A DNA stretch of 64,000 nucleotides from positions 15,570,501 to 15,634,500 of the forward strand of contig OY720097.1 of assembly GCA_963082875.1 (NCBI GenBank), read 5' to 3'. A program made the position numbers and the translations under genes. Shown piece by piece: positions 1-33,060 of this stretch; position 1 is the stretch's first letter, and each line of letters starts with the position of its first letter. Source of the DNA: Corella eumyota (Eukaryota > Chordata > Ascidiacea > Phlebobranchia > Corellidae). Below the pieces are notes generated by a model that was not told the DNA's origin, did not search any database, and saw only the letters and a program-made list of their open reading frames with translations.

Positions 1-9
1 TGAATATAG

Positions 10-1291
10 GGTTGCCATGCATGAACGAGAAAAAAGAAAAATGCAAAATAAATACAAAGAGTATGCATCAAGCACGTCTGCACCCATTGAAAAGTCACAA
101 ATGTCCAACTATCTCAAAAAGGCAATGAAACAAGTTACAGAGTATAATGCAATGTTAAATCGACAAAGACGAGACGAGTTTGCTGTCTATTATGACATGT
201 CTACAAACGTTCTACAATATCCAAGAAACAAAGTACGCAAACTCGACCCTTCGCTTACTAGACCAAGTCTTTATCCTTGTTCAGTTATACATGGTCAATT
301 TCAAGAATATTATAAAAAGTACAGTAAGGATGAGTTAATGTATTTGCCTTTAAACTCAGCACTCTATGGGCCACATTTAGCTCCACCTGATGATTTGATT
401 CTCTCCATTTCTGACATTGAATCGGAAGCAGAATCAGAAACATCTATGAGAGTTGCTAAATCTGTTTTATCTGTTAATGATAAAACCAACAACAATTCAG
501 TGCCAATGGAGTGTGAATCAACCCCTGTCAAAACTTTGCATAAAATGGAAAACACTTTGGATGAATTTACAACTGAAAATGTTGCAATTAAAGATGAACC
601 TGTCAGTGAAAATGAATCTCCTATTTGTGGTATCTGTCAAAAGGACAGTAGCTGTAATAAAAAGAACGAAAATGAGGATTTAATCAAATGTTCTCAGTGT
701 GATAACCATGGCCATCCGTCCTGTTTAGAAATGTCGAGCGAATTGGTTGACGTTATTTTGACTTATAATTGGCAATGTATGGAATGCAAAACCTGTACCA
801 TATGCAGCATGCCACATCGTGAGGACCTGATGATGTTTTGTGATCGATGTGATCGTGGCTATCATACGTTTTGTGTTAGCTTGCGAGCCATTCCTTCTGG
901 AGTATGGGCTTGCTCACAATGTACCTATGCTGATCCTGATTTTCTGAAAAGAAGAAGAAAGCTGTTAAGAATGTCACAACAGTCCCCAAGAGGAAGAAAA
1001 AGAGGGAGACAGCCGAGAAATGCTGGAAATCCCAAAGCAACTATTATTGTTGAACTACAAACCACTGATCAAGAAGTTGCCAATATTTCTTTGGAAAATG
1101 AGGCGGGAGAAAATAAACTTCCTGATGGAGCCAAACCAAAAATATCTCCTATTAAGCTTAAAATAATACAAAAAGAAAGTGTTATTATATCATCGGAAAA
1201 CAGTAATGAATCAATAGGGGAAGTAGCTGAAAAAAACTCTTCAACTGTTACAATAGCTTGCACTGTTAATCCAGAAGAAAGTCAGCCTTAA
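10..1291 (+). CDS. PHF10: PHD finger protein 10 (PHF10), 3' terminal exon, partial
   Basis: This is the last exon of a gene that begins left of the window. An AG acceptor at 8-9 precedes an open frame (GTT at 11, ATG at 17) running to TAA at 1289-1291. Counting from ATG 17, a double PHD finger occupies roughly residues 203-304. PHD1 has CGIC then LIKCSQC; PHD2 has CTIC, MMFCDRCDRGYHTFC and IPSGVWACSQC. The join WQCMECKTC is typical of PHF10 and the DPF family. PHF10 is a subunit of the PBAF chromatin-remodelling complex and reads histone H3 tails in the nucleus. The upstream half fits the region after the SAY domain. Human PHF10 ends soon after PHD2, but here about 115 residues follow: a basic patch with GRKRGRQPR, then an acidic and Ser/Asn-rich tail. 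DPF1-3 are the alternative, less likely given the PHD wording. CCDC115 follows closely on the same strand. Confidence 0.88.
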
Positions 1292-1442
1292 CATTTTTTT
1301 AAAATTATTTCTGAACCTAAGGTTTGCCATTTTGTATATCCTCTGCAGTAAATGTTTCTTCACTTTACACTTGCAGTGCTACTGTAAATGTAACATTTGA
1401 ATTATAATGTACTGGTATAATATGTTGGATAAATGTTGTGTA

Positions 1443-1466
1443 AATAAACAAATCTTTTTTTTGTAG
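1443..1466 (+). promoter_or_regulatory. PHF10 poly(A) signal followed by a pyrimidine tract and AG
   Basis: AATAAA lies at 1443-1448, about 150 bp after the PHF10 stop. It is followed at once by a T-rich tract ending in TAG at 1464-1466, then a short 52-nt leader to the CCDC115 ATG. A poly(A) signal joined to a 3'-splice-like site is what operon junctions look like in animals that trans-splice. It could equally be a plain 3' end plus chance sequence. Confidence 0.5.
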
Positions 1467-1518
1467 ATTTTATAAGATTATTAAAATTCTTAATAAAACA
1501 GAACATAAAAAAGTAAAA

Positions 1519-2377
1519 ATGGTTGACATCTCTACCCAAGATGAACTTAACCAGGCTGCTTTGGATGTTCTAGAGATTGTTGCAGATTTGGATGAAAAGA
1601 AGAGAGAACAAGAGCGCTACCTTCAAGCTGGGTATCTTTGTTTAGCTAAAGCCAGATATTCAATGGGTGTTGATCGAGTTTCTAGCTTGCAGTATCCATC
1701 AACAATGGAGCCTTTATTGTCAGTTCAATACAAGTAAGGCTATTTATTTAATGTTCAAAACTGTTTTATATACTTTATCTAATTATGTTATATGATTGAA
1801 CAAATGTTCATTTAAATATCTAACTTACATTATTTTTTTTCTCTTTAAATATAAAGCTTGGATGATGCTGAAAATTGTTTTTCATTGATAAAGTGTAATG
1901 AAGAGTTGTCAAAAACCAAAACTGATTGTGATAACAAACCAACCACTACTGTAACAAGAAGAAAAAACATTGACAAAATAACTGTGGATGAAAATCAAAG
2001 CGAAATCACGGAAAAAATGAATGCCCTTAATGTTTCAGAGTCCAATTTTGTCAAAGAGGTTGCAGATAAAAAGCTAAACTCAAATCCATTAAAGTGGTTT
2101 GGTGTTTTGGTTCCGCTACCTTTAAGACAAGCACAAGAACAATTTACCAAAGGTTAATTTTAACACTTTTTTGAATATAATAATATAAAAAAACCATCAC
2201 ATTTTTAATTATCTAATAATTGATTTTTTTTTTATTTTAGCTGCAGAAGTGAGCTGTGAAATTTCCAATTTAAATAGAAAATTTTATATCGCCGAAAAAA
2301 AATTAAAAAGTTGCCAAGCTATCTTCGACAAAGCAGATAAAGATATTATTAATGCAGAAGCTTCTATGACATTATGA
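1519..2377 (+). CDS. CCDC115: CCDC115 / VMA22-like V-ATPase assembly factor
   Basis: Three exons (1519-1733, 1857-2152, 2241-2377) join in frame to 215 residues; human CCDC115 is about 180. Two stretches identify it: LCLAKARYSMG with LQYPSTMEP (human LSLAKARYAMG, LQYASHMEP), and NPLKWFGVLVPLPLRQAQ (human DPLNWFGILVPHSLRQAQ). The N-terminus and the C-terminus (exon 3) are heptad-like and probably coiled-coil. The middle is low-complexity, Asn/Lys/Thr-rich and poorly conserved. The protein acts at the ER/Golgi in assembly of the Vo sector of the vacuolar proton pump. Its ATG is only about 50 nt after a T-rich AG site behind the PHF10 poly(A) signal, so the two genes may be co-transcribed. Confidence 0.9.
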
Positions 2378-2931
2378 TTTTTTTAGCATCAACTGTCTCT
2401 TATGTAACGTTGTTTGTTGTTTAATTAAAATATGTAAAAAGTGTAGCAAGTTTTTGATTTGTGCAATAACATGGTAATGTTAACGCCATATTTTTAATAA
2501 ATAAATTGTATGTGTTATTATAATATTCTTGAATTCTAGTATAATCCCAATAATAGTTTTTTCCTCTCAAAAAAGGTTTTTAATGCTATCTAGAATTTTT
2601 GTAGGAATAAAAAAAATTATTGCCAGGTTACTGTTTAATCAACCAAGTTCATGCTACATTGGCGTTTGTTAGTGCAAAACTTCAAGTTCGAGGATAAACG
2701 TGAATAAAATAGTAATTACTCGAGCAGAAAATGATTAGGCGCGAAAACTAAACTTTAGTGATAAGTTTAAGTACACTAACAGACTAATAAAATACACGAG
2801 TTCGTCCACTGGCAGTTTGTCGCTTACAAACTAATGTACCTGTCTAACGTTGTAATTCTATTTTAATTTATTTTAAAATATCTAGTTTAAGTTATTTAAG
2901 TTTTAGTTCATAAACTTTATCTTGACTAAAA
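2378..2931. other. CCDC115 3' UTR and H2A variant promoter region
   Basis: AT-rich spacer between two same-strand genes. AATAAA at 2496-2501 is the likely CCDC115 poly(A) signal. The rest is the upstream region of the histone gene; I see no obvious histone-type TATA/CCAAT array and no reading frame of note. Confidence 0.6.
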
Positions 2932-3544
<613 letters not shown>

Positions 3545-4315
3545 ATTACAAAAACAACCAACTTGTTACATTTCTACCTGGGTATTTTTATTGTTGCTTT
3601 CTCACTATCATCTCATTTCCTTAATTGTTTTCTTTTTTGTTCATTATATTTTCAGTAATGTTAATTTTCTTTAAACTTTTATTCGGTCAGTGTATTACCA
3701 ATTTTGTTAAATAAATTTTTTTAAACTGTTTGTTTAGTTGATTTTATACTTACTTAATATATTGCTGACTGCAGCATAAATTTTACTATATTGCAACATT
3801 AAATTTTATTGATTGTAACTTTTAAATCAAACACTATACATTTGTTACACAACGAATCATTAATAATTTACAGCATTGTTATTAAAACATCAAGGGTTAC
3901 ATTAATTGGACAAAACTGTCTGATTGGCTTTAACCACAACATAAAATTTACATTTAAAAAAATGCTTTAATTACAATATTTCCAAAAAAATAGCTGTACA
4001 TTAACAAACAAGTAGTAAATAAATTTTAAACGCACACAATAATTATATAGAAATGGCATTAAAAAGTAATGTTTAAATTAAATATCTTTATAACAAAAAT
4101 AATTTAACTTTAATCAAAGGGGGGCAAGAATCAAAACCTACGAAAAAACAAATTTAAAAATCCAGTTTGCCTTATTGAGTTTAAATGCTGTGTACATGTT
4201 TAGAAAATAGAAAAGAGTGTTTTTTGACTTTGTTGTATAGTGATCTTGGTTATGGTTATTTTAGCATATAAGCTAGCTTATAAGCTTCTAAACCAGCAGA
4301 AGGATATTTACTAAT
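3545..4315. other. Convergent 3' regions of the H2A variant and SYK-like genes
   Basis: AT-rich spacer between tail-to-tail genes. The H2A signal AATAAA is at 3710-3715. On the minus strand the nearest AATAAA is at 3805-3810, about 500 nt beyond the kinase stop. No gene seen. Confidence 0.6.
3710..3715 (+). terminator. Poly(A) signal of the H2A variant
   Basis: AATAAA 166 nt after the stop, followed by a T-rich stretch. Its presence supports a polyadenylated, replication-independent histone mRNA. Confidence 0.6.
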
Positions 4316-6082
4316 TTACCAATGGGTAGGTGAATGAATTGATGCATTTCTTTTGGGTTGAGAATAGCTGCCAGCTGTTGTCAGATTTCCTTGTTGGTTA
4401 ACAGGATTCATTTTTAAGTAACCTGAACATGATGGAGTTGGATTGTTGTTTAGTTGGAGATATGTTATTTTTTCCCCAATAGATTTAAATGTTGGTCGAT
4501 TCTCTGGATTTAAATCCAAACATTTTTTAATAATAGCATATGCATCTTCTGAACAATCTTGTGGTTTTGAAAGAGTAGTGCCTTGGTATAATAACTGAAC
4601 CAAATTTTGGGTGATCATTTTAAAAGGTGTTTCCCCATAAGAAAAGGCTTCCCAAGCTGTTACAGCAAAACTCCACACATCTGACTTGCTGGTAAAAACT
4701 TGAAACTTTAAAGATTCAGGAGCATACCACTGTATCGGTACCGGTGTGTCTGATTGCTGCTTGTAGTAGATTTTTTCATCTGAAGTTGCTCGTGACAATC
4801 CAAAATCAGCTACTTTTGCATGCATTTCTGACACCAACAAAACATTGCGAGCAGCTAAATCACGATGTACAATGTTTTTTGAGCCCAAATACTTCATTCC
4901 ATCACAAACTTGATTCATAAGAAGCATTATTCGTTTTTCAGGCAAAATGCTTCGGTTCTTGTTTGTAACATATTCCTTAAGGGATCCCATGACTACATGT
5001 TCCATAACAATACAGAGCTGGTCTTGTTTAAAGCATACACCATAAAACCGAACAATATTGTCATGAACAAGCTTCCCCATTATTTTAGCTTCGTTTTTTA
5101 GTGTTTCTTCATTTCTTATAATGTCTTCTTTGTTTGCTCCTTTGTTTTTGTGCAAGGTTTTTACAGCACATGCAACCCATGTTTTGTCAGGTGTTTGAAG
5201 TGATCCCTTTTTTACCTTTGCAAAATTTCCATTTCCCAACTTTTCAGTACCCATTTTTAGATTTTTTTTTGCAATAATAAAATTTCCTCCAATCCCAATT
5301 GCTAACTTTTCCTTGTCCTTTTTGCCTAGAGTTGTTTGCGTTTTAGCATTAAAATTTGCTCTAAATCCTGTTGTTTTGGATTTATTTTTACAAACCTTCA
5401 GTAATTTACACTGGAGACCTGTTTTCTCTGATGAACTGTTTCGTAAAAAATCAACCAGATCATTTAAGGCATAAAAAGGTTGAATGTTATCACCGATTTT
5501 CAGCATCTTTGTTTGAGGATTTCGAACAATTTCATATTTGTATACTTCGCCTAAACTTATTAAACTAAGCACAAACAAATCCTCAGATTTTGCTCTAACC
5601 AAAAAGATACCATCTTGTTTATGTTTAGTGTAGCTATGTGACAGCCTTTGATATTCCTCTTCTCTATCAATGGATCCATGAAACCATTCAAAGTTTTCCA
5701 AATATGAAAGATCAATAATCTCACTAAAATCTTGACTTGGGATCCGTTGAGCTTCATTAAGACCAGGTAAAAATATTACTTGATCTTTTAATTGGCAAAC
5801 CAAACCACCTCTGTTTATTTTGTGGGCTTCACAAAAGTCCTCGAATGTAGCGTAGCCAGCCTCAGGTTCAGCATAGTAAAGAGAGTCTTCAACATTTTTT
5901 GTTACCTGGTAATGATGAACAATACTTTCATACACAACAGACACAAAGAAAAAATCTAAACCTGTGTATTGATTCGACTTTCTAAGAAGAAAAGACCCAT
6001 TTGACAAATCCCTCAAGTAAGTTTCCGCACATTGCCTTGTAATAAATTGAAGTTTTAGCTGGCTTGAAGTCATGGTAGTCAT
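4316..6082 (-). CDS. SYK: SYK/ZAP-70-like tandem-SH2 tyrosine kinase, intronless
   Basis: A single uninterrupted frame, open back to an ATG at 6157. I place the start at the Met at 6082 (MTTMTSS), just ahead of the first SH2, as in SYK. Numbering from 6157: N-SH2 about 36-128 (GSFLLRKS), C-SH2 about 157-252 (WFHGSI, GIFLVRAK), linker 253-299, kinase about 300-575. The kinase has LGNGNFAKVKKG, Lys333 in AVKTL, HRDLAARN (Asp433), DFGLSR at 451, the activation-loop pair YY 464-465 and WYAPE. Two SH2 domains plus this kinase define the SYK family, cytoplasmic kinases that bind doubly phosphorylated ITAMs. Oddities: no intron in a 1.8-kb frame; no tyrosine in interdomain B, where human SYK carries regulatory tyrosines; a short interdomain A; and Ala for the third Gly of the glycine loop. 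SHARK kinases have ankyrin repeats between the SH2s; none is seen here. Confidence 0.88.
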   Translation of the reverse strand: MTTMTSSQLKLQFITRQCAETYLRDLSNGSFLLRKSNQYTGLDFFFVSVVYESIVHHYQVTKNVEDSLYYAEPEAGYATFEDFCEAHKINRGGLVCQLKDQVIFLPGLNEAQRIPSQDFSEIIDLSYLENFEWFHGSIDREEEYQRLSHSYTKHKQDGIFLVRAKSEDLFVLSLISLGEVYKYEIVRNPQTKMLKIGDNIQPFYALNDLVDFLRNSSSEKTGLQCKLLKVCKNKSKTTGFRANFNAKTQTTLGKKDKEKLAIGIGGNFIIAKKNLKMGTEKLGNGNFAKVKKGSLQTPDKTWVACAVKTLHKNKGANKEDIIRNEETLKNEAKIMGKLVHDNIVRFYGVCFKQDQLCIVMEHVVMGSLKEYVTNKNRSILPEKRIMLLMNQVCDGMKYLGSKNIVHRDLAARNVLLVSEMHAKVADFGLSRATSDEKIYYKQQSDTPVPIQWYAPESLKFQVFTSKSDVWSFAVTAWEAFSYGETPFKMITQNLVQLLYQGTTLSKPQDCSEDAYAIIKKCLDLNPENRPTFKSIGEKITYLQLNNNPTPSCSGYLKMNPVNQQGNLTTAGSYSQPKRNASIHSPTHW

Positions 6083-7538
6083 TTTGTTAGCAGTTTTTGG
6101 CCAGCAGCCGTTATAATGCAAAGTTTTGTGTTGAAATTGCAAAATTATATTTGTCAAGCAATGTTTAAGTTAATAATATGCTAATATGTAAATGGTTTCG
6201 TAATTTGTTTTATATCAGCAAATACAACCAATTAAGTTAACACAATATATATTCAATAACTTATTTACTTCTCCTGATACAAAACACCTAAATGAGTTAT
6301 ATTTAAGCTACTTTTTTCTAGATAGATCTTAGCCAATTGAAAAAACGTAGAAACCAAATCACATATTTAACATTAGGATTTATTCACTTTCATTTAAAGG
6401 CAATTAAATATCTTTGTAAATGTCCACTGTAAACTTTTTTTACAGCTTTAGCAAACAGTTTGTCGTGTTATTGCATTAGAAGTGGTTAAGTTTGTGATTG
6501 TTGTTTTTCAAATAAAAAGTTAAATGCAAATTCCTTTCACTTTTAAAAGATGTAAATAAAATACTAAACGGTTTATACCTTTTTAGAAACTACTCAATAG
6601 AATTACAATGCATTACATGTTAGCTACATAACAGTAAAAGATTAAACAACTAATGAAAATAAAGTTGAGATGTAAAAAATGTTTAAAGCCATAAACCAAG
6701 CACTTTGAAGAATAGTTATTAAAATTTTTTTGATTTAAATTACTTTTTGTATACAATTAATTCGAGCCGTCATAAAAAAAATTAATTATTAATTTTGTAA
6801 TTTCTACACATGTCGTGCAAGACTACATTTAAGAAAATTAATCATTACAAAATTCAAAGAGTTGCTATGTGAATACTGGTGTGATGAAATATTTGCACAA
6901 GGCACAGACTTTCGTTTGTTTAAATAAAAATCCAGTGCCAAACTATTTTTATTCAACAATTAATTTAAGGTAACACTATTAAAACATAATAGCTATTAAG
7001 CTTACATTTACATACAGTAATACAATTGTTTTTAAATATAAATGATTGATTTTATTGCCATCTAAACACAAATTTATATGAATTAAAACTTAATTAACAC
7101 AAACATGATAAACACTGATTGGTGATTGTTATAAGTCATATATGCACAGAAATAAACCTTTACATAAAAAATTAACCTAAAAATAAAATTATATGAAGTC
7201 GTGACAGTAACTTATAACACACTAAAAACATGATATAATAAAAATCACAATGAAATAATTAATTTAAAAACAAGTTATAAAATTGAAGATTTGAATTTAA
7301 CAGCTATAGATGTATTAGTATTAATAACAGTGTTTAATTAACTTATTAACGAGCATTAGTTTTATATTGCGAATAATAACAGCAACTCTTGAATTATTTT
7401 AAAAAATAGTATTAGTTTAATAAACAGCAACTAAATAATGATTTAAATAATAAAAAAAAATTTAGAAGTTTCAAAAGGTATATTATCTAAATTTTAGTTT
7501 TAAAGTTACCTTTTATCTACCTAAATTGCTTTAAATAA
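6083..7538. other. Intergenic: upstream of SYK-like, downstream of clarin
   Basis: Strongly AT-rich, with no convincing frame. It must contain the SYK-like promoter and the clarin 3' UTR. Several minus-strand AATAAA-type hexamers occur, but I cannot pick one. Confidence 0.5.
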
Positions 7539-9493
7539 TTAGTACATAATGCCATCTTGGCTATTTTTGTTATCCATGTCAATTTCGTCAGTTCCAAAAG
7601 AACTTGGACAACATTTGTTTTTGATTTTTTTTGTGAACTCTTTTCCAGCAAATAAAACTAAAACAACTCCAATAAGAAATGTACAAAGTGATGCTACAAT
7701 CAAGTAAAATGAATATCCCAATTCTGTGCTGTCGATTGTGTTTAACTAAAAAAAAGTTATTATTATAACTAAGCGATCACCTAAGATATTTAAAGATTTA
7801 TAAATTAGCAAATATATCGCAGGTTCCATTTTAAATAAAATGATAAATATGGTACTCACGTTTGGGCTTGTTGTACATATGTTAACTTGTGTGCTACAAT
7901 TATCTGAAGGGATAGAACTTTGAAAGTCGGTATAGTACAAAGAGACATAGAGTATCACAGCCATCAGCACAAAAAATACTAAATTAATAAAAAAATATTT
8001 ATCTAAAACTAGAAATGTACTTTATAAAGGTTTATATAAATTATCAAAACTTACTTAAGGAGTTTTTATCACTACACGATTACACTTTAAACATTGGTTG
8101 GAAAATTAACAAAAATTTTTGTTTCTGATTTTTTTGTTTTGTTTTTAATTAATACCAACATAATTATGAAAGGCTACTAATACTTACAACCCGAAGTAAA
8201 ATAAATAAGCATTCCAACTGGTCCAGCATAAGTTTCATACGGTCTACTCACTAGGTTATAACCAGAAACAAATATGGCCATAAGGCTACTCATTATTGCC
8301 AAACCACAAAAAACGATAACGACATATTGTAAAGCCACAGCATAATCCACAGGAACATCTTCATCTAACACTGTAACATTACAAAAAAATGTAGTAAATA
8401 CTATTAGACTAAATAGGTTGTATCGAAAACAAAGGACTATGTTTTGATATATGTCCAACTTATTAATTTTAGCAGAAAAGTCTGAATGATAATTCGGGCC
8501 ATATAAAACACATATAACATATATACACAATAAAAAATATTTAAAATAAAAACTTACTACTGTATGAAAGCTGTCCCCCTCCAAAACAATTGAAAACCTC
8601 ATCAAATCCATTAAAAAGTCCGAAAATACGAGTCCCTTGACATAAGCTAAATATAACGAAAAATTTAACATTCAAAAAATAATAGATTTAATAAAAAAAA
8701 TTGATTTTATTTATATTTCTAGGTGTAAATTAAATCTTTTATGATAAGATGGATTAACTTAACCTGAAGATAATTATGGACAAGAAGATGTTTATAAATT
8801 AGCTTGTGCAGGGTAAAGTTGTCTATAACGTTAAGTTAAAAGATAAAAAAAACATTTTATGTATATATATGCCTACAGTTTTAGTATTTTTAAAACATTT
8901 CAATTATATATATATAACAAACACAACATTTATCTCTTGACACAACTTTTGTGTATTACAAAATTAAAAAGTTATTAACCCCGATTCTTTAGCATTTAAA
9001 CATATTGTAACAAATATAAACTGTTTTTACAGAACCTTATCTTTTCAACTATGTCGTTAGTTTAGGGACAATATGTTAAAGGACACATTTCAATCAGATT
9101 CATGTCTTTTATCAGTTTTGACCTCTTTGCTTGCCTACTTTGTGTAATTCTTTAGTGTTTATTTTAGATGTTTTGCTAAAGTGTGTTTTATCAATTTATA
9201 TTGACAACCAGATTTTGTAAATAATTTTTATGTTTTAATTCTGAATAAGATTACTGTTATATTTGGTAAAACTATAAAAAAAAACTTTAATTGGAAACAA
9301 CATATATTACAATATACTGACAATGACAGACTGATATATGTAAACTTAAAACATATAAAACTTACCTTGTGTTTGCAGAATTATTGCCAACAACTTTAGT
9401 GATAGTCCATGTTTCTGTTCCCAAAGCAGCGGCAATCAGTGCTGCGGAAGCAATTCCCATAACCAATGTTCCAAACGCATAAAGCTTTTTCAT
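7539..9493 (-). CDS. CLRN: Clarin-family four-pass membrane protein
   Basis: Five exons, 5' to 3': 9366-9493, 8558-8646, 8188-8370, 7860-7978, 7539-7745, joined in frame to 241 residues (human clarin-1 has 232). Diagnostic matches are the first-loop GLFNGF followed by Cys (clarin GLFHG), and after TM2 GYNLVSRPYETYAGPVGM (clarin-1 YNAFGKPFETLHGPLGL). The protein ends in a short basic/acidic tail with C-terminal Met-Tyr, as clarin-1 does. TM1 is at about 8-27, two further segments lie in exons 3-4, and TM4 is in exon 5 (YLIVASLCTFLIGVVLVLFAG). Clarins are tetraspan-like plasma-membrane proteins; clarin-1 loss causes Usher syndrome type 3. Which vertebrate clarin is closest cannot be said by eye. 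The gene lies head to head with neurobeachin, about 950 bp apart. Confidence 0.85.
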
Positions 9494-10445
9494 TTTAAAT
9501 TATTTTTTCTGGTTAAATTTTTAAATCTTAAAAAAATCAAGAACGCAGAATTAATAATATTTCACTACCGATTACCAACAGTTGTTTAAACTTCATTCGG
9601 CTAAAACTAAAAAAAGACTGATTGTACTTTATACATTACATAAGGGCGTAAACAAATGTAAATTACTTTTTTAATAAGTTGCATGTTCAAATTGTTTACT
9701 TTTCAACCATGGTTACGTCATTAAGTAAACAGTTTTTAAACACTAGCTGGACAAATATAAATATTTTTTTTTCTATTTTTAGTTCGGTATAATACAAAAT
9801 TTTGATTTTTTTAACAAAAAAAGTTTAAAACATATAACTTTTATTAATTATAAAAGAAACTGCAACACATAGTTACTATTTTTTTGTAGGGTTATAATTT
9901 TACACCTAAAATGGGGGTAAAATATCGAACAAAAAAACTAAGCATAAACAAATAAATACTAATTTTTGTTGTATTAAAACATTATATTTTTATATTTTTT
10001 TATTCGGTAAACTATAAATACGTCACGAAACTGCTAGTGGCACAGGCCACGTGTATTTGTCATGTTTTTTGGTGGTCACGCACCGGCGAATCGTAAACTG
10101 ATTTGTTGACGTCATATTATGCAAAATACGTTAAAATGTAATATAAATTTTGTTGTCGATATTCCTAAATTTAAATTTATGTAGCTTTTTTGACCTGTAC
10201 ATTATTTTGTTTTGTTTTTTTGAGTTTGTTTAATTAGGCAATATATGACTTTTAAACCAATTAAGTTCTAAATTCAGAAATTATTAACAACTATCTGATT
10301 AATCTGTTAATTGTCAATAGTCAAATAGTTCATTTCAATTTTTTTATATTTTACACAGGTAGCAGCTAGTTTTTAACGCTTGTTTGATTATGGTTACTTT
10401 TACCTAACAATCTAATAACAGCGGATAAATAACAACAAGTTAAAA
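9494..10445. promoter_or_regulatory. Divergent promoter region, clarin (-) / neurobeachin (+)
   Basis: 952 bp separate the two start codons of divergently transcribed genes. Most is AT-rich, but around 10020-10115 the sequence is visibly richer in G/C. There it contains CCACGTG (E-box, near 10048) and a full palindromic CRE, TGACGTCA, at 10107-10114. These are candidate core regulatory sites; function is inference. Confidence 0.5.
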
Positions 10446-32385
<21,940 letters not shown>

Positions 32386-33060
32386 AAACGTTAACAGAAA
32401 TTAGGGTCTTGTCAGTCCAGTTGAGGTTTTGTAACACATTGGTGCTCTAATTTTATTCTAATTTTGTTGCCATAAACTTTACTGAGAAAAATTATTTTTC
32501 CAGCATTGTGCATATTTATATAACACTCTACACGTAATCATGTTGCTTAATGTATTTTGATGTATTATTATTATCTATTTATTGTTGTGTAATCATAGAT
32601 TTTGACCTTGTATATTGTGCTTATATTACTATTTACTAAACAGAGCTATTTTGTTGCTTCTTAATAAATGTAACCTAATTGCAAATTTTTTTATATTTGA
32701 AATATGAATTTTTGCATTACCTTTTACCATTTAAAAACACATTTAAACTTTTAAAATTGAGTTTATTTAATTCGCAAGCAGTAACATTTAAATTTTTTGA
32801 TTGCTTGTATTTAAAATTATAAATAAGTTAAAATGTAGTAAGTACAATTTACAATTAAAAACTTTCATTAAAAACAATTAATAATGAGCAGAGGTAAAAA
32901 CACAATTTATTAAACATTATGATTTAAAATTAACAGCTAATTTTAATAACACTTATAAATAATTAAAAGGTACATGACTTTATTTCGAATTAAAAGCAGC
33001 AGTATTTACTACTATCAGCATTATTTACTGCTAATAAATTAAAATAAAAGGAAATGAAAA
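32386..33060. other. Convergent 3' regions of neurobeachin and SRD5A3
   Basis: AT-rich spacer. AATAAA at 32663-32668 (+) is the probable neurobeachin signal, and its reverse complement at 32906-32911 the probable SRD5A3 signal. No gene seen. Confidence 0.6.
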
